NCBI GenBank assembly: GCA_964538505.1
Contig: CAZIDY010000002.1
Span: forward strand, 62,001-126,000
Length of the DNA: 64,000 nt
DNA from: Zeimonas sp964538505
Lineage (GTDB): Bacteria > Pseudomonadota > Gammaproteobacteria > Burkholderiales > Burkholderiaceae_E
Reading direction: 5' to 3'
Numbering within the stretch: position 1 is the stretch's first letter; each line of letters opens with the position of its first letter. The position numbers and the translations under genes were made by a program. The notes under the pieces were generated by a model. The model ran no database searches and was not told the origin of the DNA. It saw nothing but the letters and a program-made list of their open reading frames with translations. Shown here one piece after another: positions 33,142 through 41,351 of this stretch.

Positions 33142-33262
33142 GGGGTCGGGCACGGCCGCCCGCCTCCGTCGAGGGGAGGGCCGCAGTATATCGACGTGCC
33201 GCGTTCGCCCGCGTGCGGTATGGCCGGCGTTTTCGCTTACCGCGCCGGCGACGCGAGGATGC

Positions 33263-33754
33263 TCAGCGATCGACCGGGCGCCGCAGCGTCGGCCACTCGA
33301 GCAGCGGCCCGATCGCGTCGAGCGTGTTCTTGAGCACGAGCCCGTATTCGGTATCGCCTTCCATCACCAGCGCGCGCTCGAAGAACAGGCGATCGGCGTC
33401 TTCCTCGCCGCGCAGCAGTCGCAGGTAGCTCGGCGCGTCGGCGGCGACGCGCAACGTGGGCGCACCGCGGTCGGGGGCTGCGCGAAAGCCGCGCGTGCCG
33501 AGCGACAGGCGGCAACGGATCCCGAGGTCGAGCACTTCGATTTCGACGACATGGTCGGCGAGCTGCGCGATGTCGTCGGCAGACAGGTGCGGCAGCAGCA
33601 GCCGATCGAGCGCGAGTGCGAGTGCGATCGACGGCGGGGCGATCGGCAGCCGGGCTACCAGCCGGCGCAGCGGATCGGGTACGGGCAGCCCGGTTGCCCG
33701 CGACACGGACGCAGTGCGTGCGGGCGAGGGCGCGGCGGAAGGCGTGTGGTTCAA
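33263..33754 (-). CDS. ubiT: Ubiquinone accessory protein UbiT (SCP2 domain)
   Basis: The 163-residue protein begins at a TTG that overlaps the ubiV stop (TTGA). After a Pro/Ser-rich leader it holds an SCP2-like lipid-binding fold (SADDIAQLADHVVEIEVLDLG, then YLRLLRGEEDADRLFFERALVMEGDTEYGLVLKN read in sequence). UbiT is the lipid-binding partner of UbiU-UbiV in oxygen-independent ubiquinone synthesis. Position directly after ubiV and ubiU makes the assignment strong despite weak sequence hallmarks. Confidence 0.85.
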   Translation of the reverse strand: MNHTPSAAPSPARTASVSRATGLPVPDPLRRLVARLPIAPPSIALALALDRLLLPHLSADDIAQLADHVVEIEVLDLGIRCRLSLGTRGFRAAPDRGAPTLRVAADAPSYLRLLRGEEDADRLFFERALVMEGDTEYGLVLKNTLDAIGPLLEWPTLRRPVDR

Positions 33755-34695
33755 GCTTCGATCTCCTCCAGGCCGGGTGCGCGGCGCGCGAAGCCGTCGA
33801 CGAGCTCGCCCGGTAGCGGCAGGGCGCGCAGCGCCGCGAGCGCCTGCTGCGCGTCGGCGCCGCGGTTGTAGACGGCGTCGAAGTGCCCGATGACCTCGTC
33901 GAAGTGCAACGCGCAGGGCGACAGGCGGATGCGCGAGACACCTGCGGCGCGCACGGCGTCGCGTTGCGTGATCAGGCAGTGCAGTGCCGCCGACTGCGTC
34001 TGGATGCCGTTCAGCGCGAGGAAGGCTTCGCCTTCGCCGGTGGCGAGCAGCATTCCGTCGGGATGCTCGATGCAGCGAAAGCCGCACTCGTCCTTGCTCA
34101 AGCGGTAGTGGCGTGCGGTGAAGCAGCGTGCCGAGAACGCGAGCGGCAGTCGTCCGAAGGCGAAGATCTCCGACTCGATCGGCACATCCTGCGCCGGGCC
34201 GCCCTGTACGGGCGCATCGGGCGGATCGATGCACGCGATCGCTTCGAGGTCGAGCTCGACCGGCGCGACCCAGCGCATGGCACCCAGCGTTGCGTATTCC
34301 TCGAGCGCCGGACGGCTGTACACGTTCACGTGCGGGCCGAGCACGAAGGGATGCCCGGCGAGCGCCCGCAGCGCCGACGAATCGCCCGCCTCGACGAGGA
34401 ACTCGCGCTGCGCGGCGATCGCGCGCATCTCGCGCAGCTCCGCCTCCGACTCGAGCAGCGCCTGGCTGGCCAGCACGACCTCCTTGCCGCAGGCGGCAAG
34501 ATCGCGCGCCAGCGCGATCCAGTCGGCGCGCTTCATCTCGTGCCGGCGCGAGCAGACGACCTCGCCGAGCGTCACGGTGTCGGCCGGCGATTCGGCGACG
34601 CGCGCGTAGAACTCGATGATCGTCTTTCGGGTCCAGTAGTAGAGCAGCGGGCCGACGACGATTCGCGTGCGCGCTGCGGTCTGTTCTGTGTGCAC
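33751..34695 (-). CDS. ubiV: Ubiquinone biosynthesis protein UbiV (U32 peptidase family, Fe-S)
   Basis: The 314-residue protein starts at a GTG. U32 features are IVVGPLLYYWTRKTIIEFYA, TVTLGEVVCSRRHEMK (first cluster Cys) and the later Cys set ARCFTARHYRLSKDECGFRC. Four conserved cysteines bind a [4Fe-4S] cluster in UbiV. With UbiU it hydroxylates the quinone ring without O2, using prephenate as oxygen donor. It lies between ubiU and ubiT with minimal gaps. Confidence 0.93.
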   Translation of the reverse strand: MHTEQTAARTRIVVGPLLYYWTRKTIIEFYARVAESPADTVTLGEVVCSRRHEMKRADWIALARDLAACGKEVVLASQALLESEAELREMRAIAAQREFLVEAGDSSALRALAGHPFVLGPHVNVYSRPALEEYATLGAMRWVAPVELDLEAIACIDPPDAPVQGGPAQDVPIESEIFAFGRLPLAFSARCFTARHYRLSKDECGFRCIEHPDGMLLATGEGEAFLALNGIQTQSAALHCLITQRDAVRAAGVSRIRLSPCALHFDEVIGHFDAVYNRGADAQQALAALRALPLPGELVDGFARRAPGLEEIEA

Positions 34696-34709
34696 CTTCG
34701 CCTCTCCGT

Positions 34710-35735
34710 TCAGCGCCACGGCCGGTCGTAGGCGCCGAGCGTGTGCTGCTGGCCTTCGGACCAGCGTCCGAGCGCGGCGACCCATTGCGGCTGCACGCCG
34801 TAGCGCTCGCGTTTCACCGCGCATTCGTCGATCGCCGCCCGCCAGACCCGCGTGACCTGCTCGACGTAGGCGGGGCTGCGCTGGCGACCTTCGATCTTGA
34901 TCGCCGCGATGCCGATGTCGAACAGCTGCGGCAGGATCGCGAGCGTGTTCAGGCTCGTCGGTTCCTCGAGTGCGTAGTCGCGCGCGCCTTCGACGTCGAA
35001 GCGGCCCTTGCACAGCGTGGGGTAGCCGCGCGGCTCGTCGGGCGCGTAGCGGTCGATCAGCACGCCGTTCAGTCGCGCCTGCACGCCGTCGCGCGTGTCT
35101 TCCCAGCGCACCGCCGAAGGCGGCGAGCACACGCCGGCGGTGTTCGGCGACTGCCCGGTGGCATACGACGACAGCGCACAGCGTCCTTCGACCATCACGC
35201 ACAGGCTTCCGAAGCCGAAGACCTCGATCTCGGCGGTCGTGTGCCGAGCCAGATGCGCGACCTGCGACAGTGTGAGCACGCGGGGAAGCACCGCGCGCTG
35301 GATCGCGTAGCGCTCGCGATGGAACTCGATCGCTTCGTAGGTGGTGGCCGAGGCCTGCACCGACAGGTGCAGGCGCAGCTGCGGATGCGTGCGATGTGCA
35401 TAGCCGAGCACCGCGACGTCGGCGCAGATGAGCGCATCGGCGCCGAGCTCGGCCGCGGTGTCGACCGCACGCCACCAGCGCGACGGATCGCGTGCATCGG
35501 CGTAGGTGTTCAGCGCCATCAGCACCTTGCGGCCGCGCGTGTGTGCGTAGTCGATGCCGCTGCGCATCTGTGCAAGGTCGAAGTTCAGGCCGGCGAAGTT
35601 GCGCGCGTTCGTCGAGTCTTTCAGGCCCATGTAGACCGCGTCGGCGCCCGCGTCGACGGCGAGCGTGAGTGCGCGCAGCGACCCGGCCGGACAGACGAGC
35701 TCGGGTTTTCGTCCCGCATCGCGAGAGGTGGTCAT
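34710..35735 (-). CDS. ubiU: Ubiquinone biosynthesis protein UbiU (U32 peptidase family, Fe-S)
   Basis: The 341-residue protein starts MTTSRDAGRKPELVCPAGSL. It has DAGADAVYMGLKDSTNARNF, LHLSVQASATTYEAI, the U32 signature EIEVFGFGSLCVMVEGRC, SPNTAGVCSP and KGRFD, with a four-Cys [4Fe-4S] set. It forms the UbiU-UbiV heterodimer for anaerobic ring hydroxylation. It is first of the ubiUVT trio, downstream of the nnrS gene on the same strand. Confidence 0.94.
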   Translation of the reverse strand: MTTSRDAGRKPELVCPAGSLRALTLAVDAGADAVYMGLKDSTNARNFAGLNFDLAQMRSGIDYAHTRGRKVLMALNTYADARDPSRWWRAVDTAAELGADALICADVAVLGYAHRTHPQLRLHLSVQASATTYEAIEFHRERYAIQRAVLPRVLTLSQVAHLARHTTAEIEVFGFGSLCVMVEGRCALSSYATGQSPNTAGVCSPPSAVRWEDTRDGVQARLNGVLIDRYAPDEPRGYPTLCKGRFDVEGARDYALEEPTSLNTLAILPQLFDIGIAAIKIEGRQRSPAYVEQVTRVWRAAIDECAVKRERYGVQPQWVAALGRWSEGQQHTLGAYDRPWR

Positions 35736-35790
35736 CGGCAGAGCGCTCCGCAGGGAAGTAGTGCCCTCGAGGGCAGGTTCAACGATTGAT

Positions 35791-37113
35791 TCAACGGTTG
35801 CGGGAGGGAGGGTCCGTGCGCGGCCGGCCGTACCAGCCGATGTAGCGCAGCGACCAGACCAGCATCGCGCCGCTCCAGGCGAGCGCCGCGGCAACGAGCG
35901 GCAACGGTCTCGCCGGCACCGCCTCGGCGGCGATGCGCAGCACCGTCGCTGCCTGCAGCACGACGAACAGCCACCAGATGATGCGTTCCGACGACAGCAG
36001 TCGCCCGGCCTGGCCGCAGGTGACGCGGCTGACCATTGCGAGCATCGTCGTTGCGAAGAAACCCATCGTCAGCGCGTGCAGTGCGGCCAGTCGCAGGCCC
36101 GGAGCCGCATGTCCGGAGACGAGCGCGAAGGCATCGGCGGCATGCAGCGCGAAGGCGATGCCGAGCCACGCGAGCGCAGCGAAGAGCATCGCGAGCAGCC
36201 GGATCCGCAGGTTCTGCACGCGCCACCAGCGCCACGCGATCCAGGCGACGAGGATCGCCATCGTGGCATCGACGAGCAGCGCGAGCATCTGCGCGGCGAT
36301 GACGACGGCCGGATCGATCGGCGCGAGTGCGATCGCCTGCACGACCGGCTGCATCGCGAGCGCGCCGACCAGCACCATCAGCGGGGCATTGCCGAAGCGG
36401 CGCTCGAGCGCGGGGGATGCGACGTGAAAGAACGGCACCATCCGGTGCAGCGCACCGACGAATACCGGTCCGATGAACCAGCCGAGCAGCATCGACTCGA
36501 CGAGCAGCAGACGTCCGGGCTCGTCGACTGCAAGCGCCCAGGTGCCGTACCAGAACGCGGCTGCACCGGCCGAGCAGGCGATCGCAATGACGATCGGATG
36601 AACCCGGTCGTCCGCCCGAGACGCGGCGATCATGCGCGCCAGCCGCACGACGAACGCGCTCCACGACAGCGCGACGAGCGCCAGGCCGAGCGTTGCGATG
36701 CGCAGCTCGAGCTGCGACCCCACGGCGAAAAGCGTCCAGCCGACGAGCCAGCCGCCCACCAGCGGCAGCAGCGACGCCGCACGAACCGGCGGCAACTGCA
36801 GCCAGCGCGGCCCGGCCGTGCACAGGAAGCCGGCGAAGTACATCGGCAGGAAGGCGCCGAGCATCACCAGTGCGTGCGCGATGCCGGGGGCGAGCACGAA
36901 GGGCGGCGGCGTCTCGGCGGATGCGCGCAGCAGCACGATCGCGGTCCACCAGACGGATGCGGCGGCCAGCAGCGTCATCGCGGTGAAGAAGGCCAGCCGG
37001 TGCGGTGCATCGAGCAGTGTCGCGAATCGCCAGCGCTCGCGCGGAGCGCCGTTGCGATCGCTGCTGCGATCGACGGAAGGGCGGGGACATCGATCGGAAG
37101 GTACGCGGGACAC
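35791..37113 (-). CDS. nnrS: NnrS family heme/copper membrane protein
   Basis: The 440-residue polytopic protein begins at GTG and carries about 12 hydrophobic segments. It includes FLPMYFAGFLCTAGPRWLQL, IGPVFVGALHRMVPFFHV and HALTMGFFATTMLAMVSRVT, with the membrane histidines characteristic of NnrS. NnrS proteins ease nitric-oxide stress in denitrifiers. Its place beside ubiUVT suggests this organism respires nitrogen oxides anaerobically, although no reductase is in the window. Confidence 0.9.
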   Translation of the reverse strand: MSRVPSDRCPRPSVDRSSDRNGAPRERWRFATLLDAPHRLAFFTAMTLLAAASVWWTAIVLLRASAETPPPFVLAPGIAHALVMLGAFLPMYFAGFLCTAGPRWLQLPPVRAASLLPLVGGWLVGWTLFAVGSQLELRIATLGLALVALSWSAFVVRLARMIAASRADDRVHPIVIAIACSAGAAAFWYGTWALAVDEPGRLLLVESMLLGWFIGPVFVGALHRMVPFFHVASPALERRFGNAPLMVLVGALAMQPVVQAIALAPIDPAVVIAAQMLALLVDATMAILVAWIAWRWWRVQNLRIRLLAMLFAALAWLGIAFALHAADAFALVSGHAAPGLRLAALHALTMGFFATTMLAMVSRVTCGQAGRLLSSERIIWWLFVVLQAATVLRIAAEAVPARPLPLVAAALAWSGAMLVWSLRYIGWYGRPRTDPPSRNR

Positions 37114-37169
37114 GGGGAGATCGACCGGTCAGGGTAGGACGCGGCGCGCGCGAGGCGCCTTGCGCGATA

Positions 37170-37967
37170 TCAAGAGGATCGCTTCGCGTCGGACTCGGGC
37201 AGCAGTTCGTTCATGCGCTCGATCAGCCGGGCGATCTGGTGCTGTGCGTCGAGCGAGAAACGTGCGCCGCTCGGTCCTTCGGGCTCGACCCGCACGGTCA
37301 GCCAGCCGGGCGGCGCGGCGGCAAAGGCGATCTCGTCGGTGACGTCGTCGCCGACGAAGAGCACACGCGAGGTGCCGAGCTCGGCCGCAAGTTCCTGCAG
37401 CGCGTCGAGCTTCGTCTTCGAGCCGGGCGGCAGGACGTTGATGACGAACTTGCCGCCGATGGTCTTCGCAGACGGATCGAGTGCAGCGATCATCGCGCGC
37501 ACTTCGCGCTCGGCCGCTGCCGGATCGGCCGCCCGCCGGACATGCACGGTAAGCGTCGCCAGCTTGTCCTCGATCTCGACGCCGCCGTCGCGGCCGAAAC
37601 GGCGGTCGACCGCCCGCTGCAGCCGGTCGCGCCACGACGCCATCGTGCGACGCGCGCGCACGGCGGCGTCGCTGTCGCCGAGCAGCGCGTCGTTGCCGTG
37701 GTTGCCGATCAGGCGGACTGCCGGGATCGACGCGCGTTCGCGCAGGTCGGCGATGCCGCGTCCCGAGACGATCGCGACGAACGTGCGTTCGGCGAGCTCG
37801 CGCAGCGGCACGTCGACCTCGGGATGCAGCCGTGCGAGCGGCGGCAGCTCGACGATCGGCGCGAGCGTGCCGTCGAAGTCGAAGGCGATGAGTGCGGGGC
37901 CCGACAGCAGCTCGCGCAGCGCGCGGTCGCCGTCGGGGCCGAGGATCGGCGGTGGAGCCTGCGTCAT
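37170..37967 (-). CDS. otsB: Trehalose-6-phosphate phosphatase
   Basis: The 265-residue HAD-superfamily phosphatase has motif I FDFDGTLAPI, motif II VSGRG with LIGNHGND, TIGGKFVINVLPPGSKTKLDAL, and motif IV FVGDDVTDEIAF. It dephosphorylates trehalose-6-P to trehalose. Its ATG overlaps the otsA stop (ATGA), so the pathway is one coupled unit. The usual length is about 265. Confidence 0.96.
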   Translation of the reverse strand: MTQAPPPILGPDGDRALRELLSGPALIAFDFDGTLAPIVELPPLARLHPEVDVPLRELAERTFVAIVSGRGIADLRERASIPAVRLIGNHGNDALLGDSDAAVRARRTMASWRDRLQRAVDRRFGRDGGVEIEDKLATLTVHVRRAADPAAAEREVRAMIAALDPSAKTIGGKFVINVLPPGSKTKLDALQELAAELGTSRVLFVGDDVTDEIAFAAAPPGWLTVRVEPEGPSGARFSLDAQHQIARLIERMNELLPESDAKRSS

Positions 37968-40189
37968 GCCGAGACTTCCGGCGCGTCCTTGCCCAGGCGC
38001 GCGCGCAGCCGGGCGCGCCGGCGCAGCCTGCCTGCATCGAGCAGCATGCGACCGGCCCAGCGGAACACGTTGAACTCGCGCACCAGCTGCCGCATGCTGC
38101 GCATGCGCGCCTGCTGCTCGGAATCGGGCATCGTCAACGCGGTGTGCAGCGCTTCGGCGACCTGGTCGATGTGATACGGATTCACGATCAGCGCCTCGTG
38201 CAGCTCGCGCGCCGCACCGGCGAACTGGCTGAGGATCAGCACGCCGCGCTCGTCGTTGCGCGAGCCGATGAACTCCTTCGCGACGAGGTTCATGCCGTCG
38301 TGCAGGCTCGTTACCACGCAGACGTCGCAGGCGCGATAGTGCTGGAACACCGACGCGCTGTCGTGATGCTCGATCAGCAGCCGCACCGGCTCGGGTCCGC
38401 GATCGTCGAAGCGCGAGTTGATCTGCGCGGCGATTTCGCGCACCTGCGACTCGAAGCGCTGGTACTCCTCGAGCGACGAGCGCGACGGCGCGGCGATCTG
38501 GACCAGCGTGAAGCGTCCGATCCACTCCGGATGCAGCTCGAGCAACCGCTCGACCGCGCGCATGCGTTCGATGATCCCCTTCGTGTAGTCGAGCCGGTCG
38601 ACGCCGACGGCGATCCGCTGCGTCGGTGGCAGGCCCGCCTGCTCGAAGACCTCGGCGCGCGCCGCGGCGACCGTTCCCTCGGGCGGCGCCTCCGGCCACG
38701 CGATCGAGATCGGGTACGCCTCGACGCGCGTCGCCCGGCCGCCGACCGTGACGGTGGACGACTCGGATTCGATGCGCGCCTCGACGAAGCGGTCGACCGT
38801 CTCGAGGAAGTTCTTGCAGTGATAGCGGGTATGAAAGCCGAGGATGTCGCTGCCGAGCAGGCCTTCGAGCAGCTCGCGCTTCCAGGGGCAGATTCCGAAG
38901 GACTCGGGGTTCGGCCACGGGATGTGCCAGAACATGATGATCGTCGCGCGCGGCAGCCGCTCGCGCACGAAGCGCGGCACCAGCGCGAAGTGGTAGTCCT
39001 GCACGAGCACCACCGGGTCCTCGGTCTTCGCCTCGTTGATCACCGCGTCGGCGAAGCGCCGGTTCACCAGCTGGTAGTCGTCCCAGTCGGAGCTGCGGAA
39101 CACGGGGCGCACGTGCGCAATGTGGCACAGCGGCCAGATGCCTTCGTTCGAGAATCCGTAGTAGTAGCCTTCCTCCTCTTCCTTCGTCAGCCAGACGCGA
39201 CGCAGCGTGTACGAGGGATCGCTGATCGGCACCCCTACGTGGTCGCGTGCGTCGACGGTCTCGCGATCGGCCGAGCCGCTGCCGTGCGCGATCCAGGTAC
39301 CGGAGCATGCGCGCATCACCGGCTCCACCGCGGTGACGAGACCGCTCGCAGGCCGTCGCACGACGGGGCCGTTCGGCCCGGCCTCGTGGATGTACGGCTC
39401 GCGGTTCGAGACGACGATGATCTCGTCGCCCGAGAGCTGCTCGCGCAGCAGCTTGCGCAACGTGTGCGGCGTCCAGTGCAGCGTCATGTCGTCGTGCAAT
39501 CGCTGCTCGCTCTCGATGTCCCGAAGCATTTCGCGCAGGTCGCCGATCAAGGGCGCGAGCTCGGGCGCCGCGGGCGCCGCCGGCGATCGCAGCGTCTCGT
39601 CGCGCAGCATCTCGCGCACGCCGGCGACCCATCCGCGCAGGCTCAGCTGCGCGACGAGCACGGTGATGCCGGCGATGACGAGGCCTGCCATTACGAACAG
39701 GCCGATTACCCAGAAGCGCGTGTCGGCGCTGCGCCGCTGCATGAAGCTCATGTCGTGCACGACCAGCAGCCGCCCGATCTCGGTGCCGTCGCGCGAGACC
39801 GGCCGCACCGTGACGTGCAGCGCTTCCTCGGACAGCGCGCGTGCCGCACGTGGGTCGGCGACCCCGGTGCAGCCGAGCATCGGCGGCCATGGATCGGTGC
39901 GCACCGCCAGCGTCCCGTTCGGCAGGCACAGTCCGAGCGCGTACAGCCGCTCGTCGCCGATCGCGTGCTGGAAGCGCTGCTCGATCGTTGCGTAGTTGCC
40001 CGCCGCCAGCGGCGCCGCAATGACGTCGTCGATCGAGTTGCCCACCATCTGCGCCCGGATCTCGACGTCGCGCACGAACCAGCGCGTGGTCAGCGTATCG
40101 ATCCAGGGAACGACGAGCAGCGCCATCAGGAACAGCGCGATGGCCAGCGGTACGACGAAGCGTAACGACAGTCTCAGCGTGCGGAACAT
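37964..40189 (-). CDS. otsA: Trehalose-6-phosphate synthase with N-terminal membrane sensor-like domain
   Basis: The 741-residue protein has a catalytic GT20 domain from about residue 256: IIVVSNREPYIHE, VWLTKEEEEGYYYGFSN, VLVQDYHFALVPRFV, FWHIPWPNPESF, GVDRLDYTKGI and VTSLHDGMNLVAKEFI. It is preceded by a span at about residues 11-29, a periplasmic segment of some 125 residues, and a second span at about 160-181 with a short cytoplasmic helical linker. E. coli OtsA is about 474 residues and soluble. The front half has the topology of a sensor kinase input module, so trehalose synthesis may be tethered to the membrane and possibly respond to an external signal. It is upstream of, and overlaps, otsB. 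Confidence 0.94.
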   Translation of the reverse strand: MFRTLRLSLRFVVPLAIALFLMALLVVPWIDTLTTRWFVRDVEIRAQMVGNSIDDVIAAPLAAGNYATIEQRFQHAIGDERLYALGLCLPNGTLAVRTDPWPPMLGCTGVADPRAARALSEEALHVTVRPVSRDGTEIGRLLVVHDMSFMQRRSADTRFWVIGLFVMAGLVIAGITVLVAQLSLRGWVAGVREMLRDETLRSPAAPAAPELAPLIGDLREMLRDIESEQRLHDDMTLHWTPHTLRKLLREQLSGDEIIVVSNREPYIHEAGPNGPVVRRPASGLVTAVEPVMRACSGTWIAHGSGSADRETVDARDHVGVPISDPSYTLRRVWLTKEEEEGYYYGFSNEGIWPLCHIAHVRPVFRSSDWDDYQLVNRRFADAVINEAKTEDPVVLVQDYHFALVPRFVRERLPRATIIMFWHIPWPNPESFGICPWKRELLEGLLGSDILGFHTRYHCKNFLETVDRFVEARIESESSTVTVGGRATRVEAYPISIAWPEAPPEGTVAAARAEVFEQAGLPPTQRIAVGVDRLDYTKGIIERMRAVERLLELHPEWIGRFTLVQIAAPSRSSLEEYQRFESQVREIAAQINSRFDDRGPEPVRLLIEHHDSASVFQHYRACDVCVVTSLHDGMNLVAKEFIGSRNDERGVLILSQFAGAARELHEALIVNPYHIDQVAEALHTALTMPDSEQQARMRSMRQLVREFNVFRWAGRMLLDAGRLRRRARLRARLGKDAPEVSA

Positions 40190-40301
40190 AGTTCGGGCGA
40201 ATATACGCCAGCGTGCCGAGGGCCTGTTCCACCACCGGGATCCCGTATTGCGAGAGCATGAGAGGCCGCGCATGCAGGCTTCGCACGTATAGTGCGGGCC
40301 T

Positions 40302-41327
40302 ATGTCCGGTCCGAAACGCAGCCGAGCCGACGGCTCCGCGCAGCACGGCGCAGGGTGGATCTTCGCCGACATCGGCGGCACCAATGCGCGTTTCGCACGC
40401 TGGCGCGCCGAAACCGGGGTCGGTCCGGTCGGGCGCCGGCCCGCCGACGAGTTCGCGACGCTCACCGACGCGGTCGAGGCCTTCGAGCGCGGTCAACCCG
40501 ATCGTGCACGCCACGCCGCGCTCGCGATCGCGCTGCAGATCCGCGGCACGCAACTGCGCATGACGAACCGGGCGTGGTCCTTCGATGTGCAGGCGCTGCG
40601 CCGCGGGCTGGGGCTGGACGAGCTGCGGCTGTTCAACGATTTCGTCGCCGCGGCGGCGGGTCTTCCGGCGCTTGGTGCCGACGAGCTCGACGTGCTGCGC
40701 AGCGGCTCGCCGGCCTCCGGGCACTGGCTCCTGATCGGCCCGGGCACCGGGCTCGGCGCGGCGGCGCTGCTCGATGCCGGCAGCCCGCTCGAGCGCGTGC
40801 TCGCGAGCGAGGCCGGACACATGGGCTTTGCCGGACATCACCCCGATCTCGAGAGCCTGCGTGACGTCGCCCGCGCGCGTTGGCCGCGGATCTCGTGGGA
40901 GCGGCTCGTCAGCGGCGAGGGGCTCGGCGTGCTGTACGCCTGGCAGACCGGTGCCGATGACATCCTTCCTGCGCCGCGCATCTCCGCGCTCGTCGCCGAC
41001 GGCGATGCGGCGGCGGTCGCGGCGGCGCGCTGGTTCTCGCGGCTGCTCGGCGCATTCGCCGGCGACCTGTGCCTCGCGTTCGGTGCCGATGGCGGCGTCT
41101 GGCTTACCGGGGGGGTGCTCGACGGGCTCGGCGCCGGTTTCGACCGTGCGGCCTTCCTCGAGGCCTTCGACGACAAGGGGCGCTACGCGGCGCGCCAGCG
41201 CGAGGTGCCGGTGCGGCAGGTGCGCGCGCGCGGCCTGGCGTTTCGCGGTCTCGAGCGCATCGTGCGGGGGGAGAGTCGCGCGCCGGGCGTCGTCGCGACC
41301 GACCGGGGAATCGATGAACGACACTGA
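40302..41327 (+). CDS. glk: Glucokinase
   Basis: The 341-residue ROK/Glk-type kinase has the phosphate-1 motif WIFADIGGTNARFARW, the substrate loop RLFNDFVAAAAGLPAL, LIGPGTGLGAAAL and SEAGHMGFAGHHP, and the C-terminal FGADGGVWLTGGV. It phosphorylates glucose, perhaps the product of the GH15 enzyme and of trehalose breakdown. It is divergent from otsA across 112 bp; TATAGT at 40288-40293 is a candidate -10 box. Its stop lies within a 13-bp triplicate that leads into the GH15 start. Confidence 0.94.
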   Translation: MSGPKRSRADGSAQHGAGWIFADIGGTNARFARWRAETGVGPVGRRPADEFATLTDAVEAFERGQPDRARHAALAIALQIRGTQLRMTNRAWSFDVQALRRGLGLDELRLFNDFVAAAAGLPALGADELDVLRSGSPASGHWLLIGPGTGLGAAALLDAGSPLERVLASEAGHMGFAGHHPDLESLRDVARARWPRISWERLVSGEGLGVLYAWQTGADDILPAPRISALVADGDAAAVAAARWFSRLLGAFAGDLCLAFGADGGVWLTGGVLDGLGAGFDRAAFLEAFDDKGRYAARQREVPVRQVRARGLAFRGLERIVRGESRAPGVVATDRGIDERH

Positions 41328-41351
41328 TGAACGAAACTGATGAACGAAACT
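41313..41351 (+). repeat. Three tandem 13-bp repeats spanning the glk stop and GH15 start
   Basis: The unit gatgaacgaaact occurs three times head to tail (41313, 41326, 41339; the first has one substitution). Each unit carries an ATG, but 13 bp is not a multiple of three: translation from the first two ATGs meets TGA within a few codons, and only the third continues into the GH15 enzyme. Repeat number therefore decides which ATG is productive. Confidence 0.85.
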
